From Bos javanicus (lineage: Eukaryota; Chordata; Mammalia; Artiodactyla; Bovidae), in assembly GCF_032452875.1 (NCBI RefSeq), contig NC_083882.1, positions 60,899,614 to 60,963,613 of the forward strand: DNA of 64,000 bases, written 5' to 3'. The notes under the pieces were generated by a model that was not told where the DNA came from, searched no databases, and saw only the letters and a program-made list of their open reading frames with translations. A program made the position numbers and the translations under genes. Each line of letters begins with the position of its first letter. Within the stretch, counting starts at the first letter, position 1. Of this stretch, positions 36,931 to 47,342 are shown one piece after another.

Positions 36931-38394
36931 CATAATAATACTTAATGGTCAATCTCCCCACCCCCAAATGCATATGTCCTTATACCACTGTCTAAGCAGG
37001 GGAAGAACAGAACGTGAAGTCATTCCGGACATTTTGAGGCTCGCAAGTGGTCTGTATTGAGTTGGCATTCCCTGACTCCCTGAAGCATGTCCCTGTTGTT
37101 GTTTTTCTGTTCCCCAGACTCCAGAACACTCCCTACCACCCACAGCGTAGGAGCTAATCCCAGTTTCCACTTCTCTAATAATCATCTACTCTGCTTGCAG
37201 TTCCCCCATGTTCACCTTGATGCTTCCTCCTACACTTTGCTCAAGGACTGTCTTCTTATGTTTCAAATCCCAGTTTGTGTGCACTTTGTTTTCAGCCTAT
37301 GATACTTTCTTCCCTATAATTTAACCATAGTTTCCATGGCCCAAATCCCCCTCTCTTTTCCCGCCCTCCCTCCTTCCCTTTATTTCCAATCTGCCACTTC
37401 CTGATCACATCTTCCCTGCAGCCCTCTTCTGTTCCCCCGACACCTGGTATTCCTGACCTTCATTCTTCCTTAGTTTGTTCTCCGTAGGTCCAACTAACTC
37501 ATCTCCTCTGCCAGAACCTGTAAATATTCCTGTCCTAATCTCGCTTCCTTGTCTCCTCTTGCGTCTTCCCTTCCCTGAGTCCAACAAGACTTCCAAGAAT
37601 GCAGAGTGACCCAGAGAATTGGGGAGGATAACAGCCAGGATTCCGGGCAGCTACCAACCTCAGTTACTGGAAGCTCTTGGGGAGCATAAGAGAAATGGCT
37701 TCCTGGCGCCATTAACAGGACCCACCTCTTGACCACCTGCTGCTGAATCCTGTCGGCCCAGAAGACTAAACACACCCAGGTTTTATCAAGTGACAGTCGG
37801 GGAAGTAGCAAAGGTCTTCCGGATCACACATCCCTTCCGGATCAATCACATTCTCCCAGGACAAGAGGTGAGATTGACTGGGACACAGAACCCAGAAAAT
37901 ACACCTCTGAAGCTTTCTGGAATGGTATCCTCCTTTGCCTGACTCCCAAGATCATTTTCTACTCTGAAATGTTCACTCTCACAAGGTCTCCAAATATCTA
38001 TCTTCTCTGTGGAGGGTCAGGCCAACATCCTTTAAAGACTTCCATAAGCCAAACAGCCTGAGAGTTTCCTCAGTTTCTTCCCCAACCCCCTCAAAGCAGT
38101 TATAATATACTAAATACAGCCCCAGTGTAACCAAAGTGCCTGTGAATTCTTATACTACGCACACCCCCTCTTCCGCCAAACAAACAGACTCCGGGAAGGT
38201 CATGAGTTAGAGGGTCTTCTAATTCACAGTCAACTCTGCAGGAGAGCTAGACTTGCACCAAATAGTTTCTTATTTACTTACTTCTTTACCTGGGTTTGTT
38301 AATTTTTGTTTACCTAACTCCCTCCCCCACTGTACACAGAGCAAATTATCTTCCTTCTAATTTGTTACCAGTTACCTCACTATTCTCATCTTAG

Positions 38395-38470
38395 AAGAAG
38401 AGAAGGAAGAGTCTATAAAAAGGGAGAGAGTGGGGAGAAAAAAGAAAGAAAAAGAAAAAAGAGGAAAAAA
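38395..38470. repeat. Purine-rich (GA/GAA) tract
   Basis: Almost pure A and G on the plus strand, hence a long pyrimidine tract on the KCNA4 sense strand. Confidence 0.8.
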
Positions 38471-38563
38471 TCCTTCCAACCAGCAAATCAGACTAGTTTA
38501 AAATCTTTCTTCCTTCTCCACTCAAGGTATTCATGTTAGGAGAATCTACTGAAGCTGACTCTC

Positions 38564-38614
38564 AGGAGACTTTATGGGGGAGACCTTGCAGGAGACTTTA
38601 TGAAGAGATCTTGC
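38564..38614. repeat. Two-copy tandem duplication, about 25 bp unit
   Basis: AGGAGACTTTATG plus a GAGACCTTGC-type tail occurs twice head to tail (38564-38589 and 38590-38614) with a few differences. Confidence 0.8.
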
Positions 38615-39336
38615 AGGGGAATATCCTTTCCTCTTTAACACCACGAACTAATAGAATTTTGCTGACTACCTATTCCCCAATCCCTGCGCCCCCAAACAAG
38701 AGTCAAGCATCACGCCCCTCCTCCTCCCACCCCACCCCCAATAACAAGGCTGTTTTCCTCACTCAGTTCTAATTCCTGCAACTGTAGGGTGGTACCTGAA
38801 CCTTATCAGAGAGAGAAAAGGAGAAAGAGATTGAGAGAATTCCAAGGGCCAGTACCGTGAGAAATACATACTTCAACGCACGCCATTTATACAGTCTCTA
38901 TGTATTGCTCAAATGCTCAGAAAATGCACTCAACCCCAAATGTTGGGAGAAGCAACAATTCAAACCCCTTCACCAGCTGTTCTCAAAGAAATAGAACCGG
39001 TGAGTCTGAGATGAGACAAAACGATGCTAAATCTAAACCCCACCTCGTTGGGAAACGACATCTTTAATCGCGCCCTCGCCTCCAGACCTAGGTTCCCGCT
39101 CGGGCACATTAACCAGGGCGCACGCACCCCATCCCCGGGGTTGGGAAAATAACAACTGTTGGCCCCCCGGAGCGCCGCGCAGCATCTGCACCTCCCTTCT
39201 CCCACCTCCTGTTTTATTTTTAACCGTCTTCCATTCATGCCCTTCTGTCACATTCTCGATATTATTTATCCCTCAAATGTCCACTGTTTCTTAATAGCCA
39301 AAGAGGAGAGGAGAGGAAAGGTAAGAGAGGTGTCAT

Positions 39337-39345
39337 ACTTACCAT
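39337..39345 (-). promoter_or_regulatory. KCNA4: Candidate 5' splice donor of KCNA4 non-coding exon 1
   Basis: The minus strand reads AATG then GTAAGTATG, with the exon ending at 39343. All six intron bases match the consensus. It lies at the gene-proximal edge of the CpG island, where a first-exon donor is expected. Use of this site is inferred from sequence only. Confidence 0.5.
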
Positions 39346-40300
39346 TCCCAGGCGGGGTGCAAAATAAAAATAAAGAAAATCCCCGGTTGGCTTTTTTCCC
39401 CCTCAAGCTGCAACAGCTGGAGGAGGGGAAGAAGGATCTTGGGGGTGGAAGGAATCGCTCCGGTGTGGCAGGTGGGAGCTCCCAAATATCCACGGAACAA
39501 GTTCTACTGCCTGGTCGGGGGCGGAGGGATGGGGGTCACAGAGTCCTAGCTGCTGGAGCCGGGGGGTGAGGATCAGGGCTGCCCCAGGGAAGACCCCAAG
39601 ACTCCTGCTTCCTCTGGAGTTCAGCACAGAAGGGCTCGACGGGGAAAAGAAGTCAAGGTTCCCCAGAAAAAAAAAAAAAAAAATCCTAGACAGCAGCGAT
39701 CACTTGTTAAGCCCGAATTCCTCCTCCAATATCCATCCCTCTCGCTCTCTCGCTGGCTGCAGAAGCAGCACACGCCTCCCCTGGCCGGGAGCGCGCGCCG
39801 GCCGGGGGCGGGGCCAGGGCCGTCCGAGGGTGGGGCGTTCACCGCGGTCGCCAGGGGCGCCTCCAGGCGCGGCGGGGCGGGCGCAGTCACGACGCCGCGG
39901 CTGCCCGCCCCCTGGCCCGGCCCCCAGACGCCGAAGCTCCCGGGAACCACTAGGCAGCATTCCAGGGTCCCCTAGCTGGCGCCCCCAGAGGCGAGGAGCT
40001 AATCGCAGAGGGAGAGGTGTCCCCTTTGGAGCTGAAAAGGGGTCCCGACGGCAGGGCAGAAACGTCAGGAGAGGCTGGAAGAGGTGACTTCGACGGCAGG
40101 TCCAAGCTCGCCCGCAAGGTGCTTCTGGGTGTCTTCTCCTCTTCCTGACGCGTTTTCTCTGCATCTCCCCCGGCACCCCACCCACCACACCACCCCACCA
40201 CACACACAAAGCCTCCCTTCCCCCGACATCATAACGAGTTTGTGGGGTTGGGAACCCCGGGGGCATCCCTGGCGAGGCCTCCAGCCGGGAGCTGTCCGGT
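39343..40300 (-). other. KCNA4: Likely KCNA4 non-coding first exon / 5' leader (left boundary better defined than right)
   Basis: The stretch upstream of the donor is GC-rich and lies in the CpG island. On the minus strand it contains several upstream ATGs, for example at 39493, 39627, 39950, 40207 and 40266, opening frames of 75-188 codons that do not reach the channel frame. Long leaders with upstream AUGs and internal ribosome entry have been reported for Kv1.4 mRNA. The transcription start cannot be placed from sequence, so the right limit is nominal. Confidence 0.35.
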
Positions 40301-41000
40301 CGCCCGCAAGCGCGCCCAGACCCCTCGGTCTCCGCCTCCCTTGTGGAGTTTGTTGGCCTCAGCTCTGGGGTCGGACGTCTCCGGCGCGGAGGAGATCGAC
40401 TTTACACAGGTGTTGTACTCGGAGAAGAGAAGGATTACTGAAATTAGAATCGGGCCCAGGCTAAGGGCTACGAAAGGGAGGCTGAGGTCCGAGTTAGAAG
40501 AGTCAAAGGGCTGGGAACAGGTTGCCAGTCCGCCCCGGCGGCGGGGGACAGCCCTCGGGGAACCTGTTGCTGCAAAAAGAAATACGTTGGCGAGAAGTTT
40601 GGCTCCTGGGAGGTCTCTGTCCTAGTGGTCGGATCTCCAATGCCACCCACCTCCATTGAACAACAAAAAACGCACTCCTCCCACATACCCCGACACCCCG
40701 TGGACGGGCGAGTGCGCCCGCAGCGTCTCCTCACCCCCGATGGACTCCAGATTGCTTATTTGGTGGCTTCCTTGTGAAGTGCCCCTGGACGTGGATGTTA
40801 ACACGCAATTCTCATAAATATGCCAAAAGAAAGATTAGCGGTGGGAAGTGAGAGATTACACACACAGACGCGCGCGCGCTCACTGGCGGCGGGGCTCCGG
40901 GCACCTCTCCCGGCTCCCCCTGTGGCCAAGCTGGCAGTGGTGGCGCGCGCCCGGACTGCTGGAGCAAATCCGACCTTGGGCGGGTCACTTGGCTCCGAGA
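39430..41000. promoter_or_regulatory. KCNA4: CpG island, probable TATA-less KCNA4 promoter
   Basis: CG dinucleotides are abundant here and rare in the rest of the window. GC boxes occur at 39804-39813 and 39871-39880, and a GCGCGC-rich patch at about 40870-40955. I see no clear TATA box on the minus strand at the expected place. The position, 4-5 kb upstream of the coding exon and just beyond a good splice donor, fits a housekeeping-style CpG promoter driving KCNA4 leftwards. Antisense initiation cannot be excluded. Island limits are by eye. Confidence 0.7.
40168..40208. repeat. CCA/CA-rich low-complexity tract in the CpG island
   Basis: ACCCCACCCACCACACCACC followed by (CA)n. Reads as a G/T-rich tract on the KCNA4 sense strand. 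Confidence 0.85.
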
Positions 41001-41009
41001 CGACCACTG

Positions 41010-41815
41010 TCGTCCTCAGCTGGCAGCTTTGTTCGAGGGCCCTATTGGGCCTCCTTTTGTGGCACTCTATTAATTATTAAGAGAAATATTCCCGAGCTGA
41101 ATTATAGATATGCCCTCTGCTCACTCACCTAACCGCTGCTGGCTTGGCGAAGGACACTATCAGGACTGCATTTCGTTGCTTTTTAATTTTTTGGATCTTT
41201 TTAAATAACTAAAAAAATTCACATTGTATTCGGTGAAAAGGAAAAAAAATAAATTTACCTGATATGAGGTCTGATTTTCCTAACTTCTTCCAGTTAGTGA
41301 CAAAAGTTAGAACCTATGTCGTGAACACATGTACTGTGATCCTCTGGCCTCAACCGCAGGTGGAAGAATTGAGAGAATGGTGCTTCCTCCCCCGATAGAG
41401 AGGCTCTGTCTCCATTCATGCCCCACTATCGTCCGTTTCAGAAAGTAGGGAAGGTGGATTCCTCCAAAAGCTCAAAACCATCCAGGGTACCGGCCCCAGA
41501 CCCGGTCTCTACTCCACAATGTGGGGTAGTCACTGTGCCAAAAGCAGCTGATTAAGTTTATCATCTCATCAGAAGGATATTTCTTGGGATGGTAAAGGCA
41601 AGGTTGAGAGCATAGGATCTTGAGATCAAAAAAAGCAACTGTGGAATATTTTCAGGGAGATGAAAACTGAGGTTGAACAACACACAAAAGAGAACATGTA
41701 TACTGAAGCTTGGACATTTTAATTGGATCATATTAAAACTTATGTATCATGCTTCCACATGCCATTTACTGTTCGTTCCTATCACTGCCCAGAGAATTTT
41801 AAAGTTTAAAATGCC
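41010..41815. other. CpG-island shoulder and upstream flank, no gene recognised
   Basis: GC content falls off to ordinary AT-rich sequence; no repeat recognised before the SINE at 41819. Confidence 0.5.
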
Positions 41816-41818
41816 CAA

Positions 41819-41892
41819 TAGTTGCTTAGTTCTGTCCAACTTTTTGCAGCCCCATGGACTGTGACCACCAGGCTCCTCTGTCCATGGAATAT
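41819..41892 (-). mobile_element. Bov-tA SINE fragment
   Basis: Antisense 3' part, from AGTTGCTTAGTTCTGTCC to CTGTCCATGGAA, ending about 30 bases before a (GT)n. Confidence 0.8.
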
Positions 41893-41921
41893 GAGAATGG
41901 TGTTCCTGAGATGCAACAAAT

Positions 41922-41922
<1 letters not shown>

Positions 41923-41952
<30 letters not shown>
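41923..41952. repeat. (GT)n microsatellite
   Basis: About 15 uninterrupted GT units between two antisense Bov-tA SINEs. Confidence 0.95.
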
Positions 41953-41953
<1 letters not shown>

Positions 41954-42154
41954 GCTCAGTCATGTCCAACTCTTTGTGACCCCATAGACTATAGGCTGTT
42001 AGGCTCCTCTGTCCATGGAATTCTCCAGGCAAGAATACTTACTAGAGTGGGTTGCCACTTCCTTCTCCAGAGAATCTTCCCAACCCAGGGATGGAACCCC
42101 GGTCTCCTGAATTGCAAGCTGATTCTTTACCATCTGAGCCACCAGGGAAGCCCC
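41953..42154 (-). mobile_element. Bov-tA SINE
   Basis: Near-complete antisense copy from TTGCTCAGTCATGTCC to GAGCCACCAGGGAAGCCCC. A short insertion (near 42040) separates AAGAATACT from GAGTGGG. Confidence 0.92.
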
Positions 42155-42159
42155 AGTGG

Positions 42160-43615
42160 AGTAGTATATAATTCGGGGGCAGCAAGCAAGGACTGACAAA
42201 GAAAGGGGAAATGTGTCTGAAGAATGGTGAGAATTGGAGTGTTTGCCATACAGAATACACGGGCACGTGGCACTGAGGTGGGCGGAGTAACTGGAACCTA
42301 AGAGGTAGTTGGGGCCCAATTGAGAAGAGCATTCTCCTTACCCAGGCATCCCCCCCATTTCCAAACACACACACACCCACCCCTCCTTGAACTTTAAAAG
42401 AATTTCTTAATAAAGAAAACAAGAAACATTCCATTTGTCTTCCTGAAATTCTCTTAAAGATTCCTAAAAACTCCCACAGATAAATAGTAGCAGAAAGATT
42501 CTTTGCTGTGACCAACAAAAATTGACCTTGTCTCAGTTTCAAAACTGTATTTTCTTTGGAGAGGAGAAAATTATTTTCTTGCCTTTTTTAGTCATCAGCT
42601 AGTCAAAATTCTTCAAACACATCCAAATATACCTATTACCACAAATAATTTCTTCCTGGCTTTGAATTCTCTCAGTGGTAATACAGATATTCCAGATCAC
42701 ACTATGAAGCCTATGCTTATATATAAAAAAAGGGCAAAGGGCAGCAGATTTTCCTTTGTACAAAGCAGACAAACTACCTCCATTATAAAAGCTTTTGTTC
42801 TCTTTGGGGACCATGGTCTCCAGGGAATTGCAGTGTTCTGTTCACTCCTCCTCTCTCTCCCCAAGAAGCCCGCAACACCTCCCTGAATACAGGCACTGTA
42901 TCCCAAGCAACCAGCGCAATACCTGACTCAGAGTAGGCACTCGATAAGAATGTACTAAAATGAATGAATAATGGAAGAGGCTTTCATTTGCCAAGAAAGC
43001 TCAGTGAATGTGTTGGGAGAAAACCCAAAGAAGATTGCTTTTTTACCTGCTTACCCCAGCCTCACAGCTATCAGCCTTTTTAAAGTTCTGAAGGGATGTG
43101 ACGGGGAAAGAATTCTGTGGATCGACTTGATTCCATGCTTCCCTAATGTATGGATGCAGATGTTCTGAGCAGCCCATAATTCCTAATGAAAGATGAATCA
43201 TTCAGCCAGGTTTCCCTTGTAGATGGATGTTTCAATGACTTTTCATCACACCACCTTCCATTCCATTGCAGGCATACCACTACTGGTCAGGTCTCAAGAC
43301 CTCAGAACAGCATAACCACTTCTCATTAAAGTGAGGAAACATCCGTCCTGAAGAGAAAGACTAACTACTCACTTCCTGACTCTCTGAGCACAGCTCAACA
43401 TCAGATAGAGCAAGCAGATGCCTGCTTTCTGCCCTGGGTGGACACCTGTGCATCTCTAAAGAGTGAGAGATGCATCCATGCACCCATGTGGTCAGGGTCT
43501 GATAGAAGTCACACAAGGAGCAGAGAGAAGCAGCACTAACTGAGGTTAGAAAGGTCCTCAAGGCGGAAGGAGCCATGGGACAAAGGCTTATGGGATAAGA
43601 ATGGCAAGAATAACT
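42160..43615. other. No recognised gene; MIR/L2-like tail near 42890-42970
   Basis: Intergenic. The block GAGTAGGCACTCGATAAGAATG resembles a MIR/L2 3' end. The 166-codon minus frame (42042-42542) starts in unique sequence and runs into the SINE, with no family signature. Confidence 0.5.
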
Positions 43616-43619
43616 GTAA

Positions 43620-43664
43620 GGGGACTTCCTTTTTGGTCCAGGGGTTAAGAATCCATCTTCCTAG
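43620..43664 (+). mobile_element. CHR SINE, 5' part (split by an L1)
   Basis: GGGGACTTCCTTTTTGGTCC and AGGGGTTAAGAATCC match the CHR head. The element continues at 44375. Confidence 0.7.
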
Positions 43665-44374
43665 TATGAAGATTCCTTAAAAAACTGGAACCATATGACC
43701 CAGCATTCCCACTAATAGGCATATACCCTGAGGAAACCAAAATTGAAAAAGACACTTGTACTCCAATGTTCATTGCAGCACCGTTTACAATAGCCAAGAC
43801 ATGGAAGCAACCTAGATGTCCTTTGACAGATGAATGGATAAAGAAGCTGTGGTACATAAATATAATGGAATATTGCTCAGTCATAAAAATGAAAGCATTT
43901 GAGTCAATGCTAATGAGATGGATGAAACTAGAGCCTATTATACAGAGAGAAGTAAGTCAGAAACAGAAAAACAAATATCATATATTAATGTATATATATG
44001 GAATCTACAAAGATGGTACTGACAAACCTATTTGCAGGGCAGCAATGGAGATGCAGACATAGAAAACAGACTTATGGACACAGGCAGAGGAGGAGGGAGG
44101 ACAAAGAGGGTGGGACAAATGGAGAAAGTAGCAAGGAAACATATAGATTATGATATGTAAGATAGATAAGCAATGGGAATTTGCTATATGACTCAGGGAA
44201 CTCAAACTGGGGCTCTGTAACAACCTAGAACGGTGAAAGAGGCTGAGAAGTGGAAGGGGGTTCAAGAAGGAGGGGACATATGTATACCTACAACTGATTC
44301 ATGCTGATGTATAGCAGAAAGCAACACAATATTGTAAAGCAATTATCCTTAAATTAAAAATAATTTAAAGAAAA
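43665..44374 (+). mobile_element. 5'-truncated L1 LINE inserted in a CHR SINE
   Basis: Contains L1 ORF2-terminal signatures: ACCATATGACCCAGCATTCC, CACCGTTTACAATAGCCAAG and TGAATGGATAAAGAAGCTG, then a 3' UTR ending ACACAATATTGTAAAGCAAT and an A-rich tail. The flanks AGAATCCATCTTCC and AGTATCTGTCTTCC look like a decayed target duplication. Confidence 0.85.
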
Positions 44375-44540
44375 AAGTATCTGTCTTCCAATGCAGGCGA
44401 CATGGGTTTAATCCCTGGTCAGGAAACTAACAACCCACAGGCCTTGGAGCAATTAAGCCTGCTCACAACAATGAAAGACCCTGCATGCCACAACTGGGAC
44501 TGGACTCAGCCAAATAAATAATTTAAAAAAGAAAGAATGA
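44375..44540 (+). mobile_element. CHR SINE, 3' part
   Basis: Resumes with TCTTCCAATGCAGGCGACATG and TTTAATCCCTGGTCAGGAAA, then CATGCCACAACTGGGACTGG and an AAATAA tail, as expected for the rest of the CHR element. Confidence 0.75.
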
Positions 44541-44544
44541 GTGT

Positions 44545-45010
44545 AAAAATAAGCAAAGATAGGCAGAGGATCCAATTGGAATGGCAAAAGGAAGTAGTGA
44601 GTGTGCACTTACATATGCCTGTCTATTCAAGAGTTTGAACTAGGATCTATGATAAAACACTGCATTGTTGAATTCTCAACCCTTTTTCCACCTTTACACA
44701 CAGGGCAGATGTGGTTCACATGGATGACACACTCCCCTGGGCAAACCCAGATTAGCAGCTGCAGAATCCACTAAATAAACTGTGTCACAGACATTTCCAG
44801 GCTTCCTGGCTACAGTAGCATCTTTTTCTTCCATCTATGAATGCATCTGAGAAGCCAAGTGAGAGAAATTGAGTTGGCAGAAACTTAAATCATCTCAGAC
44901 TTAGATTTCTGAATGTAAATCAATCAAAAATGCCCTTCTTTAACTGAAGAAACTGAGAATTTGTGATGTACTTCACCTTTAACAATAATATACCAATATG
45001 GGGAAACACT
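44545..45010. other. No recognised feature
   Basis: AT-rich intergenic sequence. Confidence 0.5.
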
Positions 45011-45011
45011 G

Positions 45012-45213
45012 CAGTTGAGATCCACCCTGGTCGGATCCAGTCATTCCTCTGATCTAAGATGCCCTGTGGATACCAAAACCCACAGATACTGAAAGCCCTT
45101 AATATAAAATGGCATAGTACCATCAGCCTTCCGTTTCTGCGGGCCTTCCATCAGCAGATTGGTTTGGTGGGCTGCACAGATGTAGAACTGGTAGGTACTG
45201 AGGGCCACCTGTA
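45012..45213 (+). repeat. Tigger (MER2-like) DNA transposon remnant
   Basis: Contains GTGGATACCAAAACCCACAG and TTAATATAAAATGGCATAGTA, characteristic of Tigger/MER2 ends, and finishes GGGCCACCTGTA. Confidence 0.6.
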
Positions 45214-45214
45214 C

Positions 45215-46015
45215 ACTATAACAAGGTGAAGCAGATTCATCCTTTTAGCTCTTCGTTATGCTTTCCTTATATGTAGTTTAGAAGATAGGGTAATTATGGG
45301 GACTCACTTATAAGAAGTACCCACCTTAGTACAGACAAAATTCACCCACAGCCTTTTGTGCTGGCACCCATCAATCAGGAGCAAACTTGGGACAGAGTTC
45401 AGGTATAAAAGTGTTTTCAGTTTATACAGACATTATCACCACTGTGCCTTCCATATTAACTCCTAAAAACTTATGTCAAGGAACTTTGCCCATATAACTG
45501 AAGGTGGGCCCTTTTATAAAAATAAAAGGTCATGGTATACTTCCTGCCAAGAATGTGTTCCAGACTCTTTGAAGGTCCCATTAAATATGGTCAGTGACTT
45601 CAGAACAGGCTGGATTCCAGTCTTTTATTAGTTGGCTCCTTTCCCATCTCCTCCATTTTGATTGTGATCAATACCTCTTGCCCCCTAGAACAGACATGAC
45701 CAAGGTTTAAAACGGGCCTTTTCTCTACAGCATAAGAACATTTGTTCACCTTCTCCAGGCTTCCAGCACCTGTCACAACCCTGATTACCTCTCCTTCATC
45801 AGACAAACATTGCTTCTGATTTGAATAAGTACTACAAAGACTTTGTTCAGCATATGCTTTCCAAAAGAAGGGCCAATGTTGTAAGAAGGATGTAGAAGAA
45901 ATTTCTAGTAGGTACACATTGGTTAAGAAATCTACCCCAAATTATTGCTGCTCGTTGCTCACTTTCTTCACTCCTGGCTGGAAATAGAAACACAGTTCTG
46001 GGGGTTAGTCAACTG
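45215..46015. other. No recognised feature
   Basis: Intergenic; the 105-codon minus frame at 45600-45917 has no family signature. Confidence 0.5.
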
Positions 46016-46019
46016 ATAC

Positions 46020-46218
46020 ACTGTTAGGGTTAGGGGCACCATAACCCTCTGTGCAGTCAAAAATCTGAGTATAATTTCTCCCTTTCTGCAGTTCATGGAT
46101 GTTTGTGCAGTTCATGGCTGTTCGTGGATTTAATCAACCAACTACAGTGTATCTGAAAAAAATTCTATGTAAGTGGATCTGCACAATTCAAATCCATGTT
46201 GTTTAAGAATCAACTGTA
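46020..46218 (+). repeat. Tigger-type DNA transposon, internally deleted
   Basis: Ends with CAATTCAAATCCATGTTGTT and AAGAATCAACTGTA, the Tigger terminal pattern. The left part has CACCATAACCCTCTGTGCAG and AAAAATCTGAGTATAA, as in the opposite end of the same family. Confidence 0.65.
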
Positions 46219-46654
46219 TTTTAGAACCAAAACCACAAATAAACAATGCTGAGAATATGAGTGTCATAGGTTGTTAACTTATGGTTTCTCATCATGGTTG
46301 CTGAGAACAGCACATTAGTCATTAGGTTCTATATACACTAGAAGTCCCTCTGATTTACATCTCAGTCAAACTCACAAATCAGCTCTTATTCTGAATAGAC
46401 ACAGAGAACATAGGCTGACAGCCCCAAAGGTCACAGGAGAGTACAAAAACCTGACAGTCTTCTTTGGATAGTTTTTCAAAAAGAGTCATTTTCTGGATTC
46501 ATACATAGATTTGAACTTGAAAGGAAATTACAGTGAAATTCTAATGATTTACAGCAGCCTTCAGGGGAAAGAAATAAACATTAGACTAAAGCAATTACTC
46601 TTGGATTGTTTTCAGGGCTGGAGCAGAGATCCGATGCTGAGGTTATAGGATTGT

Positions 46655-46740
46655 CTCTCTGTAGCCTCTTGGGTGCAAAACCTCCAACAAGCTACTTAAC
46701 CTTTGTGAACCTTAGTTTCCTTATCTGTAAAAAAAAACAA
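46655..46740 (+). repeat. MIR fragment
   Basis: GCTACTTAACCTTTGTGAAC and TTAGTTTCCTTATCTGTAAA are the best-conserved MIR core blocks. Confidence 0.75.
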
Positions 46741-46870
46741 ACGGTACAATCAGTCCCAATTTATAAGAACCTGAGAGTGGAATCATAAAAGAACATGTAG
46801 GAAAACTGCTCTACAACCATAGAAGTACAATACAAAAAGGAGACAATGTTATTTTAAAGTAGCAATCATT

Positions 46871-47263
46871 TGTTATGGACTGAATTTTTGTGCATCTCCC
46901 ACCCTCCAAATTCTTATGTTGAATCCCAAAACTCCAGTGTGTTGGTGTTTGGAAATGAGGCTTTTGGGAGGTCCTTAAAGTTAGGTGAGGTCATAAGGAT
47001 GGGGCCCTTATGAAGGGACTGATGCCCTTATAAAAAAGAGACACTAGAGAGAGATTAATCTCTCTCAATCTATCCCCACCTTCTCTCTCTTAGAAAGACA
47101 GTGGCTGCCTAAAAGCTCAGAGAAGAGGCCTCAGAATGAAACCAACCTTACCAGTACCTTGATCTTAGACGTTCCAGCACTCAAACTTAAGAAAATAAAC
47201 TCCTATTGTTTAAGCCACTCAGTCTATGGTATTTTTCCATGGCAGCCTGAACTGATTAAGACA
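46871..47263 (+). repeat. Solo MaLR LTR (MST/MLT1-like), complete TG...CA
   Basis: Begins TGTTATGGACTGAATTTTTG and ends near CTGAACTGATTAAGACA, with the diagnostic GCCCTTATAAAAAAGAGAC block and AAGCCACTCAGTCTATGG. Flanking TCATT (46866-46870) and TCATC (47264-47268) fit a decayed 5-bp target duplication. Non-coding. Confidence 0.75.
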
Positions 47264-47342
47264 TCATCAAAATTTGATAACAGATATTTAACTTGTCTTT
47301 ACTAGCAGACTTCACTATGGTATTGGAAACTGGTACCTGACA

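Larger units (their letters stand above)
35499..39342 (-). other. KCNA4: Candidate KCNA4 5'-UTR intron (about 3.8 kb)
   Basis: This interval runs from a near-perfect donor (GTAAGT at 39342-39337, minus) to the acceptor at 35500-35499. It holds only ordinary AT-rich sequence, a MIR (36750-36930), a purine-rich tract (about 38395-38470) and a small tandem duplication (38564-38614). As I recall, the mouse gene has a leader intron of a few kb, which would fit. No transcript was available to confirm it. Confidence 0.45.

Noticed and set aside
39566..40625. Plus-strand frames of 126-173 codons in the CpG island
   Set aside because: Composition is Arg/Pro/Gly-rich, as expected from stop-poor GC-rich DNA, and overlapping frames are open on both strands.
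41822..42196. 124-codon plus-strand frame with a Cys/Val run
   Set aside because: It is two antisense SINEs joined through the (GT)n microsatellite.
42042..42542. 166-codon minus-strand frame
   Set aside because: Its distal part is translated Bov-tA SINE and the rest has no family signature.
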